Assembly: GCF_000336635.1 (NCBI RefSeq)
Contig: NZ_AOLY01000009.1
Span: 47,935 to 111,197 of the forward strand
Direction: 5' to 3'
Length of the DNA stretch: 63,263 nt
DNA from: Haloarcula japonica DSM 6131
GTDB lineage: Archaea; Halobacteriota; Halobacteria; Halobacteriales; Haloarculaceae
The notes under the pieces were generated by a model that was given only the letters and a program-made list of their open reading frames with translations, was not told the origin of the DNA and searched no databases. Positions 37,083 through 44,679 of the stretch are shown piece after piece; positions within the stretch are counted from its first letter, which is position 1; each line of letters begins with the position of its first letter. Both the position numbers and the translations under genes were made by a program.

Positions 37083-37262
37083 TTTCGAGTGGAAATATAC
37101 ACTCACTAACAGTGTGTAGGGAGTTAGTACCGCTTCGTCAGACGTATCGCCGTAGTGCGGTTTTGACGGAACTTGACTGTCAGCCCGTGCGGTGTCGGTA
37201 CAGCGTGCTGTCGTGTCGTTCTGGCCCCGGTGTGACCGGAGCAGTCTCCCCGCAATTGAGTC

Positions 37263-37316
37263 CGGTCTACAGACCGATTGGTGCGAGAGGCGGGACCCTT
37301 ACGGGCCTGTAGACCG
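37263..37316. promoter_or_regulatory. Inverted repeat flanking the J-domain gene promoter
   Basis: Perfect 10-base arms CGGTCTACAG (37263-37272) and CTGTAGACCG (37307-37316) lie 34 bases apart; the first arm also contains its own imperfect palindrome GGTCTACAGACC. The promoter-like ACCCTTACGG sits between the arms, about 28 bases before the GTG start. This layout suggests a regulator binding site. Confidence 0.5.
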
Positions 37317-37327
37317 AAGGGAACCGC

Positions 37328-37897
37328 GTGCAGTACGATGGGCTCACCAAAGGAATCGCAGTGGTTTTTGGAGGCCTGACAGTCGTCCTGACGGCGGTGG
37401 GCCTCGTAATCAATCCTGCGGTGCTCTTTCTGGCGCTCATGTTCGGGGTGTCGACGTATTTCATGTACTACCACGTCAGCGGGAAGATGGCCGCGAACCT
37501 CTACGAGCGGGTCGAGCGACAGGCGGCACAGAACACGGGGAACGCCCGTCGCGGTGGGTTTGGCGCTGGCCCACGTGAGGAGTGGGAACCGCCGCGGGAC
37601 GGCCGCCGAGCGCGTCGTTCACAGGCAACTCAGGGCAGCCAACGCCGCCGGCAGGGACGACAGCGACAGCGACGCCAGACAGCGGCCGGTCGGCAACGTC
37701 AACAACCCGTTCAGTCGTCGGGGCCGAGTCCGGCAGAGGCCTACCGGCGGCTGGGTCTGGACCCGGATGCCGACCAGAGTACGATCAAGCGGGCCTATCG
37801 GGAGAAAGTCAAGGAAGTCCACCCCGATACCGACAGCGGAAGCGAAGCGGAGTTCAAGCAGGTACAAGCGGCCTACGAGACGCTGACCGACGACTGA
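37328..37897 (+). CDS. Membrane-anchored J-domain protein
   Basis: 189 residues from GTG. Two membrane segments at about 8-26 and 28-48, a linker (about 90-128) very rich in Arg and Gln, and a C-terminal J domain (about 136-189) with HPD at 165-167. The J domain would recruit DnaK (Hsp70) and stimulate its ATPase at the membrane. The strongly basic linker is unusual in an acidic haloarchaeal proteome and could bind nucleic acid or lipid head groups. It is a DnaJ-like membrane protein rather than full DnaJ: no Gly/Phe region or zinc fingers. It is preceded by a perfect inverted repeat around its promoter. Confidence 0.85.
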   Translation: MQYDGLTKGIAVVFGGLTVVLTAVGLVINPAVLFLALMFGVSTYFMYYHVSGKMAANLYERVERQAAQNTGNARRGGFGAGPREEWEPPRDGRRARRSQATQGSQRRRQGRQRQRRQTAAGRQRQQPVQSSGPSPAEAYRRLGLDPDADQSTIKRAYREKVKEVHPDTDSGSEAEFKQVQAAYETLTDD

Positions 37898-37934
37898 CCG
37901 CAATCCCCATATGTGGTGCTCCGAACCCGGACGT

Positions 37935-38618
37935 ATGGACAACGACACGCCGCCGCTTATCGTCGATATCGACGGGACGCTGACTGACGAGAACCGCGCA
38001 ATTGACCACCGAGTCATGCCAGTCCTCCGCGAGTGGCCCGCACACGTCGTCATCGCGACTGGGAAGGCGATGCCGTTCCCGATTGCGCTCTGTGAGTTCC
38101 TCGGCATCGAGCGGACGGTCGTCGCCGAGAACGGCGGCGTGGTGTTCGTCGAAGCCACTGATGAACTCAGACTGGAAGGTGATCACGAGGCGACGTTGGC
38201 GGTCGGCGAGGCCTACCGCGATTTGGGCCACGACCTCGGCTTCGGACAGATCGACCTGGCGAACCGGTGGCGAGAGACAGAGCTCGTCGTGTCGCTCGAC
38301 CAGCCGCTCGAACCGCTGGAAGAACTGGCCGCCGAGCACGGACTCGTCGTCCTCGACACCGGCTTCGCCTACCACGTGACGGACCCGGTCGTCGACAAAG
38401 GCACCGGCCTCGAATCGGTGTGTGCAGAGTTGGACTTGGAGCCGGAAGCCTTCCTGGCAGTCGGCGACTCGGTGAACGACGCGCAGATGTTCGACCTGGC
38501 CGGGGAGGCCGTGGCCGTCGCTAATGCCGACGAGACGGCGCTCGAACGGGCCGACCGGGTGACCGATGCGACCTACGGCGACGGCTTTCTCGAAGCGGTC
38601 GCGCCGTACCGGGACTGA
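37935..38618 (+). CDS. Phosphoglycolate phosphatase (archaeal HAD type)
   Basis: 227 residues from ATG at 37935. HAD motif I is DIDGTLTDE at about 11-19 with nucleophile Asp; motif II Ser/Thr is in IATGKA; the Lys and the DD-type motif IV appear as DKGTGLESVC and VGDSVNDAQMF. The cap is the C2B type seen in the archaeal TA0175-like phosphoglycolate phosphatases. It likely clears phosphoglycolate formed in the cell; other small sugar phosphates are possible. Starts 37 bases after the J-domain gene. Confidence 0.88.
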   Translation: MDNDTPPLIVDIDGTLTDENRAIDHRVMPVLREWPAHVVIATGKAMPFPIALCEFLGIERTVVAENGGVVFVEATDELRLEGDHEATLAVGEAYRDLGHDLGFGQIDLANRWRETELVVSLDQPLEPLEELAAEHGLVVLDTGFAYHVTDPVVDKGTGLESVCAELDLEPEAFLAVGDSVNDAQMFDLAGEAVAVANADETALERADRVTDATYGDGFLEAVAPYRD

Positions 38619-38852
38619 CGGGCGCGTGACCGAGGGGAGACCAGTCGCTACAGGATAGGCGAACAGGTGACGCCATCGAACCGGCCGTCACACGGAGCGG
38701 CGTCACGCGACCGCGACCCCCGCGTGGCCGTTCAGTCCACGAATCGTGCTGGTCCCGTCATCGCGTATAAATATCCGTCCGAGCGCTACTGTGAGAGATA
38801 CACTCAGCCACCGGATTCAGGAGGGCTCTGGAGGGAGAAATCCGGAGAAGGC

Positions 38853-38860
38853 TTATGTTT
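38853..38860 (+). promoter_or_regulatory. TATA-like box of the GTPBP1-like gene
   Basis: TTATGTTT centres 27 bases before the ATG at 38882, consistent with a leaderless mRNA. A second strong TATA-like stretch (TATAAATAT, about 38765-38773) lies further upstream and could start a longer leader. Confidence 0.4.
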
Positions 38861-38881
38861 GCCCCACGGTAACGGGGGAAT

Positions 38882-40513
38882 ATGAGCCCCGACCGGGCTG
38901 TCCTCCGGCGCGCGCTTGACCGCGGCGAGCGGGAGGGCGGCAGCGTCGAGTTCAAAGAACGGCTCACCGAGAACCTCCACCTATCCGAGGGGCGGCTCGA
39001 ATCCCTCGCAGCGCAACTGCGCCACCGCGTTCTCTCCGGGGATGGTGAGGCGACCTACGTCGTCGGCGTCACCGACGACGGCGGTCTCGCCGGCATCTCG
39101 CCGGCGGAGTTCTCAGAGTCGATGGACGTACTCAGCCTGCTGGCAGAGGAGGCCGGCGCACACATCGAGGAGGTGAAAACGTGGGGCGTCGACGGCGTCT
39201 CGGAGAACGGGTCGGCGGCCACCGACGGCATCGTGGGTGTCGCGACGGTCTCGGAGGGGTCGGTCCTCGCGGACGACGACCACATCGTCGTAGGGACCGC
39301 CGGCCACGTCGACCACGGCAAATCCACGCTCGTGGGATCACTGGTCACCGGCGACGCTGACGACGGCGAAGGCGGGACCCGCGGCTTTCTCGACGTGCAG
39401 CCTCACGAAGTCGAGCGGGGACTGTCCGCGGACCTCTCCTACGGCGTCTACGGCTTCGACGACGAGGGCGAGCCGATCCGCATGGACAATCCGCATCGGA
39501 AGGACGACCGCGCCCGCGTCGTCGAGGAGTCCGACCGGCTGGTCTCTTTCGTCGATACCGTGGGTCACGAGCCGTGGCTCCGGACGACGATCCGCGGCCT
39601 CGTCGGCCAGAAGCTCGACTACGGCCTCCTGACCGTCGCTGCCGACGACGGCGTGACCGAGACGACGCGGGAGCACCTCGGCATCCTGCTGGCGACGGAC
39701 CTCCCGACTATCGTCGCTATCACGAAATGCGACCTCGTCGACGAGGAACGGGTCGCCGAGGTCGAACGCGACGTCGAACAGGCACTGCGGGAGGTCGACA
39801 AGACGCCGCTCCGGGTCGAGCGCCACGGCGTCGATACGGCCATCGACGAGATCTCCGAGACCGTCGTTCCCGTCGTCACCACCAGCGCCGTCACGAAGGC
39901 GGGCCTGGACGACCTCGACGAGATGTTCGAGGCGCTGCCCAAGACCGCCGGCGAGGTGGGCGACTTCCGCATGTACGTCGACCGGACGTACAACGTCCAG
40001 GGCGTCGGCGCGGTCGCCTCGGGCACCATCAAGTCAGGCGAGGTCGAAGCCGGCGACGAACTCCTGCTCGGGCCGATGCAGGACGGGAGCTTCCGCGACG
40101 TCGAGGTCCGGTCCATCGAGATGCACTACCACCGGGTCGACGAGGCCAAGGCCGGCCGCATCGTCGGTATCGCGCTGAAGGGCGTCCGCGAAGCGGACAT
40201 CGAGCGCGGGATGGTCCTGCTGCCGAGCGACGCGGACCCGTCGCCAGTCCGCGAGTTCGAGGCCGAGGTGATGGTGCTGAACCACCCGACCCGCATCGGC
40301 GACGGCTACGAACCCGTGGTCCACCTCGAAACAGTCAGCGAGGCCGCGGCCTTCTACCCGGAAGGCGGGCAGTTACTCCCGGGCGACGCCGGCAAGACCC
40401 GAGTCCGGTTCAAGTTCCGCTCCTACCTCGTCGAGGAAGGACAGAAGTTCGTCTTCCGCGAGGGGAGTTCGAAGGGCGTGGGCACTGTCACCGACATCGA
40501 CCCAGTGGAGTAG
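38882..40513 (+). CDS. GTPBP1-like translational GTPase
   Basis: 543 residues. N-terminal domain of about 130 residues (SVEFKERLTENLHLSEGRLE), then an EF1A-like G domain: G1 GTAGHVDHGKST (about 138-149), G3 DTVGHEP, G4 TKCD (in place of NKxD, as in this family), G5 near TTSAV. Two beta-barrel domains follow (from about 365, GDFRMYVDRTYNVQGVGAVASGTI). Members of the GTPBP1/2 group bind GTP and are linked to translation or ribosome rescue in eukaryotes; the archaeal role is unproven. It is transcribed alone and divergent from nothing near; the next genes are on the other strand. Confidence 0.9.
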   Translation: MSPDRAVLRRALDRGEREGGSVEFKERLTENLHLSEGRLESLAAQLRHRVLSGDGEATYVVGVTDDGGLAGISPAEFSESMDVLSLLAEEAGAHIEEVKTWGVDGVSENGSAATDGIVGVATVSEGSVLADDDHIVVGTAGHVDHGKSTLVGSLVTGDADDGEGGTRGFLDVQPHEVERGLSADLSYGVYGFDDEGEPIRMDNPHRKDDRARVVEESDRLVSFVDTVGHEPWLRTTIRGLVGQKLDYGLLTVAADDGVTETTREHLGILLATDLPTIVAITKCDLVDEERVAEVERDVEQALREVDKTPLRVERHGVDTAIDEISETVVPVVTTSAVTKAGLDDLDEMFEALPKTAGEVGDFRMYVDRTYNVQGVGAVASGTIKSGEVEAGDELLLGPMQDGSFRDVEVRSIEMHYHRVDEAKAGRIVGIALKGVREADIERGMVLLPSDADPSPVREFEAEVMVLNHPTRIGDGYEPVVHLETVSEAAAFYPEGGQLLPGDAGKTRVRFKFRSYLVEEGQKFVFREGSSKGVGTVTDIDPVE

Positions 40514-40525
40514 CGACCCGCCGTC

Positions 40526-41023
40526 TCACCGGTCCGTTCCGTGTTTAATCGGGTGCCTGTAGCCGCCATCCGTTTTCTCGGCCAGTCCGAATATTTCGGC
40601 CCATTCCAGCAGATTCGTGACACGCTCCCGCCAGACGGGCCCCCAGTCGGCGTGCCGCTCGCGCTCCCAGCGGGGGATCTCGTCTCGGACTGCATCGAAC
40701 GCAGCATCGGTATCTATCGGTTCAGAACCGAGCGCAGCGAGGAGCATGTCGACGCCGAAGACCGACTCCTCGAACGCCGTTGCCAGGTCCGCTCGGTCGA
40801 CGTCCTCCCTCGTCCTGTAGTACCCCCGGTCGCTCTCGGCGACCAGTCCCAGGGCCTGCAAGAAGACCAGATACTCCTGTACCGTTTCACGGTCGGACAC
40901 GTCGGTCGCCGTCTGTATCGCCCGGCAACAGTCAGCCTCGCTGTCGGGGACCAGCGGAATCGCCGTTCTGGCAGTCTCTAGAAACGAGCACGAGCGAGCC
41001 GGCGGTGCGACCTTGTAGCGCAC
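40526..41023 (-). CDS. Haloarchaeal wHTH-like protein, unknown function
   Basis: 165 residues, acidic. Residues about 30-70 resemble a winged-helix (CCRAIQTATDVSDRETVQEYLVFLQALGLVAESDRGYYRT), and the C-terminal part has a second such feature (VTNLLEWAEIFGLAEKTDGGYRHP). It could be a regulator or adaptor. It follows mch by 5 bases on the same strand and is likely co-transcribed with it. Confidence 0.7.
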   Translation of the reverse strand: MRYKVAPPARSCSFLETARTAIPLVPDSEADCCRAIQTATDVSDRETVQEYLVFLQALGLVAESDRGYYRTREDVDRADLATAFEESVFGVDMLLAALGSEPIDTDAAFDAVRDEIPRWERERHADWGPVWRERVTNLLEWAEIFGLAEKTDGGYRHPIKHGTDR

Positions 41024-41028
41024 GGTTC

Positions 41029-41961
41029 CTACAGGCCGAAGCTCTCGGCTAACACGCCTTCGCTCGTCTCGCCGACTACGTGCGTGTCGCCGCCGACCAC
41101 GTCGATGGTGACCGCGGCGGGACCGAACAGTTCGACGGGGAGCTCCGCGAAGTCCCAGTCCACGTCCTCGAAGACGCCCTCCAGCGGTTCGCCGTATTCA
41201 CGGGCTGCGATGGAGGGAACCTCGTCGAAGCGGTCGAAGGACTCGTCGACGGTGAGGTGGACTTCGCTGCCATAGGCCAGCGCGTCAGTGGTCCGGGCCA
41301 TCGCGGTCGCTTCGTCGCCGGCAACCGGCGCAACCGGCGCGCGGCCGCTGGCCGACAGCACCGACACCGGGTCGAAGCCAAGTTCGGCCAACCGGAAGAC
41401 GGCCAGTTCGGCGGCACGGGCCGCGGCGACGACGCTCCCGGTGACGCTCGCGGTTGCGAACGACGGCAGGAACACGCCCGTCTCCGGGACGCCAGTGCGC
41501 TCGGCGACCTGGCTTGCGACGGCTTCATCCGGCAGTTCGTCAGTCTCCAATGCCAGCACGGCGAAGTCGGCGTCCTCTCGGTAACCGATGCGCTGGAAGG
41601 CTTCCTCCTCAGCGACGAGTGCGCGTGCGGGACCGCTTCCCAGCGCCTCGAAGCCGTCGGCGGCCAGCTCCCAGCCGCCCTTCTGTGAGCACAGCAGGGC
41701 CAGCGCCGGGTGGTCCGTCGACAGTTCGACGTGGTTCAGCGGCGCGCCGCTGATGGTGTCCATCGTTGACTGGACCGTCGCCAGCCCGGCCGTCTGGATT
41801 TCCGCGAGTAGCATGCCGGCTTCCACAGCGCCGGGGACCTCGACGCCGAAGTCCAGCACCGCGGCGTCGCCGTCAAGCGCGTGTACGTCTATTGTGAGTT
41901 CGTCGGCGAAGTCGATGGCCTCGTCAACGAGTTCCGTGGCCATCCGATTGAGACTATCCAT
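41029..41961 (-). CDS. mch: Methenyltetrahydromethanopterin cyclohydrolase
   Basis: 310 residues, full length, with the conserved cyclohydrolase core seen in SLNRMATELVDEAIDFADEL and in the later RAAELAVFRLAELGFDPVSVLSASGRAPVAPVAGDEATAMARTTDALAYG stretch. It interconverts methenyl- and formyl-tetrahydro(methano)pterin. Haloarchaea are not methanogens, so here it likely serves one-carbon metabolism with a pterin or folate carrier. It is followed 5 bases later by the wHTH-like gene and preceded 24 bases by a thiamine-binding-family gene, so the three are likely one operon. Confidence 0.95.
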   Translation of the reverse strand: MDSLNRMATELVDEAIDFADELTIDVHALDGDAAVLDFGVEVPGAVEAGMLLAEIQTAGLATVQSTMDTISGAPLNHVELSTDHPALALLCSQKGGWELAADGFEALGSGPARALVAEEEAFQRIGYREDADFAVLALETDELPDEAVASQVAERTGVPETGVFLPSFATASVTGSVVAAARAAELAVFRLAELGFDPVSVLSASGRAPVAPVAGDEATAMARTTDALAYGSEVHLTVDESFDRFDEVPSIAAREYGEPLEGVFEDVDWDFAELPVELFGPAAVTIDVVGGDTHVVGETSEGVLAESFGL

Positions 41962-41985
41962 ACGCCGTCTTTGGCACCCTTCCCT

Positions 41986-42318
41986 TTAATCTCCGCCTTC
42001 GGCCGCGTCGCTTCTGGCCGCCCGGCCCAGATGCTCCTCGACGGCGTCGACCTTGTCCCGTGCCTGCTGGTCGACGGTTCGCTTGTCGTCGATCTTCAGG
42101 AATGTGCTCACGCGGTCGGTCTGCTCGCCGACGGCCTCGTGGGCGGCGTGGGTGGCCGCGAACAGCTCCTCACTATCCTCCGCCTCGATGATGGTCCCCA
42201 TCGGCGTCGTCTCGTACTCGACATCGAACGCCTCCAGCGCCGCGACGGCGTCGGCGACGTACGACGACATGCTGCCTTCGATGACCGGTGCGACCGAGAG
42301 GAACCCTATACAGGTCAT
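41986..42318 (-). CDS. MTH1187/YkoF-like thiamine-binding family protein
   Basis: About 110 residues from ATG at 42318 (MTCIGFLSVAP). The pattern FLSVAPVIEGSMSSYVADAVAALEAFDVEYETTPMGTIIEAED is the MTH1187-type ferredoxin-like fold that binds thiamine or related pyrimidines. It is a probable cytoplasmic small-molecule binding protein. The ATG four codons upstream (42330) is less likely. It lies 24 bases upstream of mch. Confidence 0.85.
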   Translation of the reverse strand: MTCIGFLSVAPVIEGSMSSYVADAVAALEAFDVEYETTPMGTIIEAEDSEELFAATHAAHEAVGEQTDRVSTFLKIDDKRTVDQQARDKVDAVEEHLGRAARSDAAEGGD

Positions 42319-42419
42319 GTCGGCCCGCACGCGTGGCCGCGACTAAACGCTTCCCCAGCGCGCTTGTCGCTCCCGGCACGCGATGTCCGCGAAAAATACT
42401 GTCTCGGCTCGAAATGCCG

Positions 42420-43070
42420 CTACTCGGCCTCTTCGACGGCGGCCCCTCGGGCGTTCGACTTGACGCTTTCCAGCCCTTGCTTGGCCTTCTGCTTGGAGGA
42501 GTACCCCTGGCCGCAGTCCGCGATGATCTCCCCGTTGTCGTGGCGGAGCCGCCAGCGGGCCTTGTCCTCGCTGTCTTTGAACAGCTCGAAGGTCGCCTTG
42601 CTGCCGCCTTCGTCGGCGGGCGCGTCCTCGTCCTTGGACTCGTCGACGACGTACGCGCCGGGCGCGTTGTTCTTGACGCTTTCCAGCCCCTGTTCGGCCT
42701 TCTGCTTGGAGGCGTACCCCTCGCCACTGTCGGCGATGATGTTCCCGTTGTCGTGACGGAGCCGCCAGCGGTACTGCTCGGCGCTGTCCTCGTACACCTC
42801 GAAGGTGGCCTTGCTCGCGACGACATCGGTCTCGACCTCGCCCTCCGCTTCGTCCCATTCCATCTCGATTTCGAGGCTGACAGTGCCGTCCTCGCGCTCG
42901 ACCTCGACCTCGAACTCGGATTCGGCCGGCGGTGTGACCGTCACAGTCTGTTCCTCATCAGCCGGCGCGGGCTCACCGCGGCTGAGCCTGTTTGCCAATC
43001 GCCGGAAGTACGACGCGATTCCTCTTCGACTCCGTGTTTCCTGTGACTCGTGGACCGTCTCGTCCGTCAT
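42420..43070 (-). CDS. Acidic protein with two DUF1508 (YegP-like) repeats
   Basis: 216 residues. Residues about 1-85 are a basic N terminus (RRGIASYFRRLANRLSRG) and an acidic beta segment; two DUF1508 modules follow (about 86-145: KATFEVYEDSAEQYRWRLRHDNGNIIADSGEGYASKQKAEQGLESVK; and about 158-216: KATFELFKDSEDKARWRLRHDNGEIIADCGQGY). The modules are nearly identical in pattern, so they arose by duplication. The family binds unknown small ligands; haloarchaeal members are uncharacterised. The stop is 101 bases from the thiamine-binding gene. Confidence 0.85.
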   Translation of the reverse strand: MTDETVHESQETRSRRGIASYFRRLANRLSRGEPAPADEEQTVTVTPPAESEFEVEVEREDGTVSLEIEMEWDEAEGEVETDVVASKATFEVYEDSAEQYRWRLRHDNGNIIADSGEGYASKQKAEQGLESVKNNAPGAYVVDESKDEDAPADEGGSKATFELFKDSEDKARWRLRHDNGEIIADCGQGYSSKQKAKQGLESVKSNARGAAVEEAE

Positions 43071-43213
43071 ACACTCTCACTGTCGATGGGGTAACAAATA
43101 ATGGTACTCCCCAAGGTGCCGAGCGACGTTCCGACGACTCAGATGAGTGCATGACAGCGATACCATGCGATTGGGCGGCACGATGAAACGCGTCGCTTGC
43201 GAACTTGGAAGCA

Positions 43214-43239
43214 GAGAAGTGCGCTGGCTGGGAGTGAAC
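43214..43239. repeat. Partial repeat of the tRNA-Gly 3' end
   Basis: The stretch agaagTGCGCTGGCTGGGAgtgaac repeats the 3' part of the tRNA-Gly gene lying 190 bases to the right (43410-43423): 14 identical bases plus flanking similarity. Sequence between 43280 and 43345 also has T-arm-like pieces (GAACCCGATGCAAATCC, GATTCAAATCC). It could be a scar of a duplicated tRNA or an integration event; 43083-43409 holds no gene that I can support. Confidence 0.55.
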
Positions 43240-43409
43240 AATCGCGACGCGATTGCGAGCCACGACGGACGTAGTCCGTCGGTGTTTGAACCCGATGCAA
43301 ATCCTCACTGACGCTCGGATTTCCGTGATTCAAATCCAGTACGATTACACGACTCACGGATACCGAGCACACGTGACGCAGTGCTCGGTGAAATAGTTCG
43401 TCGTAGAAA

Positions 43410-43481
43410 TGCGCTGGCTGGGATTTGAACCCAGGTTGTGACCATGGCAAGGTCACGTGATACCAACTACACTACCAGCGC
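43410..43481 (-). tRNA. tRNA-Gly (GCC)
   Basis: 72-base gene on the minus strand with acceptor stem GCGCTGG/CCAGCGC, D arm, anticodon stem TGACC/GGTCA around the loop TTGCCAT (anticodon GCC), and T arm ACCTGGGTTCAAATCCCAGC. The CCA end is not encoded. No intron. Confidence 0.95.
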
Positions 43482-43829
43482 TCACTTTGTACGCCCTGAC
43501 CTTCGCGACCGTGGGTCGCTCAGTACCAGCGCGCAACGCCTCGTTGCAATCAAATCTGGCGGGGGTGAGAGTAAAAAGCCTTCCGTTTTCCGGGGAAAAC
43601 CATGGGAAGTGAGGGCAATCACCGCCCCGCCTGAGCGCGGGATCATGTGATGTCGTCACGAGACATGGCCTTTCGGAAGCGGCAATCCAGCGAATGGCTG
43701 CATCGGTCCCGAACCGGCATGACGGACCATGTGAACGCGACGCATCGCGAACGCGAAACGGGGGCTTTTTAAGCCCTGGAAAGGGAGATATCGGCACAGT
43801 CTAGTGGCGCGACGTGGAAGCGTCACGGC
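43482..43829. other. Intergenic leader of the ribosomal cluster
   Basis: About 350 bases between tRNA-Gly and the SPOUT methyltransferase. It holds the probable tRNA-Gly promoter side and, near 43765, the promoter of the ribosomal transcript. I see no gene. Confidence 0.6.
43763..43777 (+). promoter_or_regulatory. Promoter of the ribosomal cluster with dyad
   Basis: GGGCTTTTTAAGCCC is a 6-base inverted repeat with T3 loop that contains a TTTTTAAG box. A start site about 27 bases downstream would give a leader of some 40 bases before the ATG at 43830. The T-rich hairpin could also act as a terminator for transcription from upstream. Confidence 0.45.
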
Positions 43830-44675
43830 ATGACGACCAGCGTACTCGTGCCGTCTTCCCTCGCACGGGAAGCCGAAGACAGACGCGAGGCAACTCGCAA
43901 GCTCGGTTACGTGGCCCGCGCGGCCGCGGTCTACCGGGTTGATCGGCTGACAGTGTACCCCGACCCTGACGGGGCGGGCAAATGGGAAGACGGGTTCGTC
44001 GAAACCGTGCTGCGGTACGCCGCGACGCCCCCACACCTCCGAAAGGAGATGTGGGGTAAGCGGGACGAACTGGAGTACGTCGGCGTCCTGCCGCCGCTCC
44101 GCGTGCGTTCACAGACCGGCTCCGGATCTGAGGGTTCGGGGTCGTTAAGACAGGGAATCGTGACCGAGGTCGGAGCTGATGGGCGCGTCCGGGTCAATTG
44201 CGGCATGCAACACCCGATCTCCCTTCCCGTCCCAGCGGCTATGGACGTGGAACAGGGGGAGCGCGTGACCGTCAGGGTCTCTTCGCGACGGCCGGTCCGG
44301 GCGAAACTCGTCGACGCCCCCACAACGGGATTCGACGTTGTCGCCGCGGACCTCGATGCGGCACTCTCGCGCGACGATGCCGGGCTCACTATCGCGTCCT
44401 CGCGATACGGCGAGCCGGTAACGTCGACCCGTCTCGGCCAGCTGGCCGAGCGGCGCGACGCCGAGGGCGGCATGACTGTCGCCTTCGGGGCACCCGAGCG
44501 CGGGTTACCGTCGATACTCGACGTTGCCCCGGACGCCGTCGGGGGAGACCAGACGAGCGACGAACCAGAAGGGTTCGACCTCTGGCTGAATACGGTTCCG
44601 AACCAGGGCAGTGAGGTTGTGCGAACGGAAGAAGCTCTGTTCGCCTCCCTCACCTGTCTAACCCTCACGGAGTAA
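43830..44675 (+). CDS. SPOUT-family RNA methyltransferase (SPOUT1/DUF171 type)
   Basis: 281 residues. The N terminus (SVLVPSSLAREAEDRREATRKLGYVARAAAVYRVDRLTVYPD) and the C-terminal knot segment (VTVAFGAPERGLPSILDV ... DLWLNTVPNQGSEVVRTEEAL) fit the family of putative RNA (likely rRNA or tRNA) uridine methyltransferases with an inserted OB-like beta domain (about 85-160). It is conserved as the first gene of archaeal S10 clusters. It ends 4 bases before the uL3 start. Confidence 0.9.
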   Translation: MTTSVLVPSSLAREAEDRREATRKLGYVARAAAVYRVDRLTVYPDPDGAGKWEDGFVETVLRYAATPPHLRKEMWGKRDELEYVGVLPPLRVRSQTGSGSEGSGSLRQGIVTEVGADGRVRVNCGMQHPISLPVPAAMDVEQGERVTVRVSSRRPVRAKLVDAPTTGFDVVAADLDAALSRDDAGLTIASSRYGEPVTSTRLGQLAERRDAEGGMTVAFGAPERGLPSILDVAPDAVGGDQTSDEPEGFDLWLNTVPNQGSEVVRTEEALFASLTCLTLTE

Positions 44676-44679
44676 ACGA

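Larger units (their letters stand above)
36753..37327. other. 575-base intergenic region with ORB-like motif and inverted repeats
   Basis: No supported gene. It holds the leader and promoter of nrdJ on the left and of the J-domain gene on the right. In the middle, 37013-37105 has five copies of a GTG(G)AAA-like motif (37013, 37019, 37035, 37065, 37089). One forms an origin-recognition-box-like sequence, and one is part of a GAGTG-CACTC inverted repeat (37087-37104). No cobalamin riboswitch consensus is recognisable. Confidence 0.6.

Noticed and set aside
36753-37327. Cobalamin riboswitch upstream of the B12-dependent nrdJ
   Set aside because: I looked for the B12 box and related conserved stems on the minus strand and did not recognise them; such riboswitches are also rare in archaea.
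38763-38774. TATAAATAT stretch as promoter of an unannotated small RNA
   Set aside because: It has the look of a promoter but no conserved RNA or gene follows on either strand; it may be an alternative promoter for the GTPBP1-like gene.
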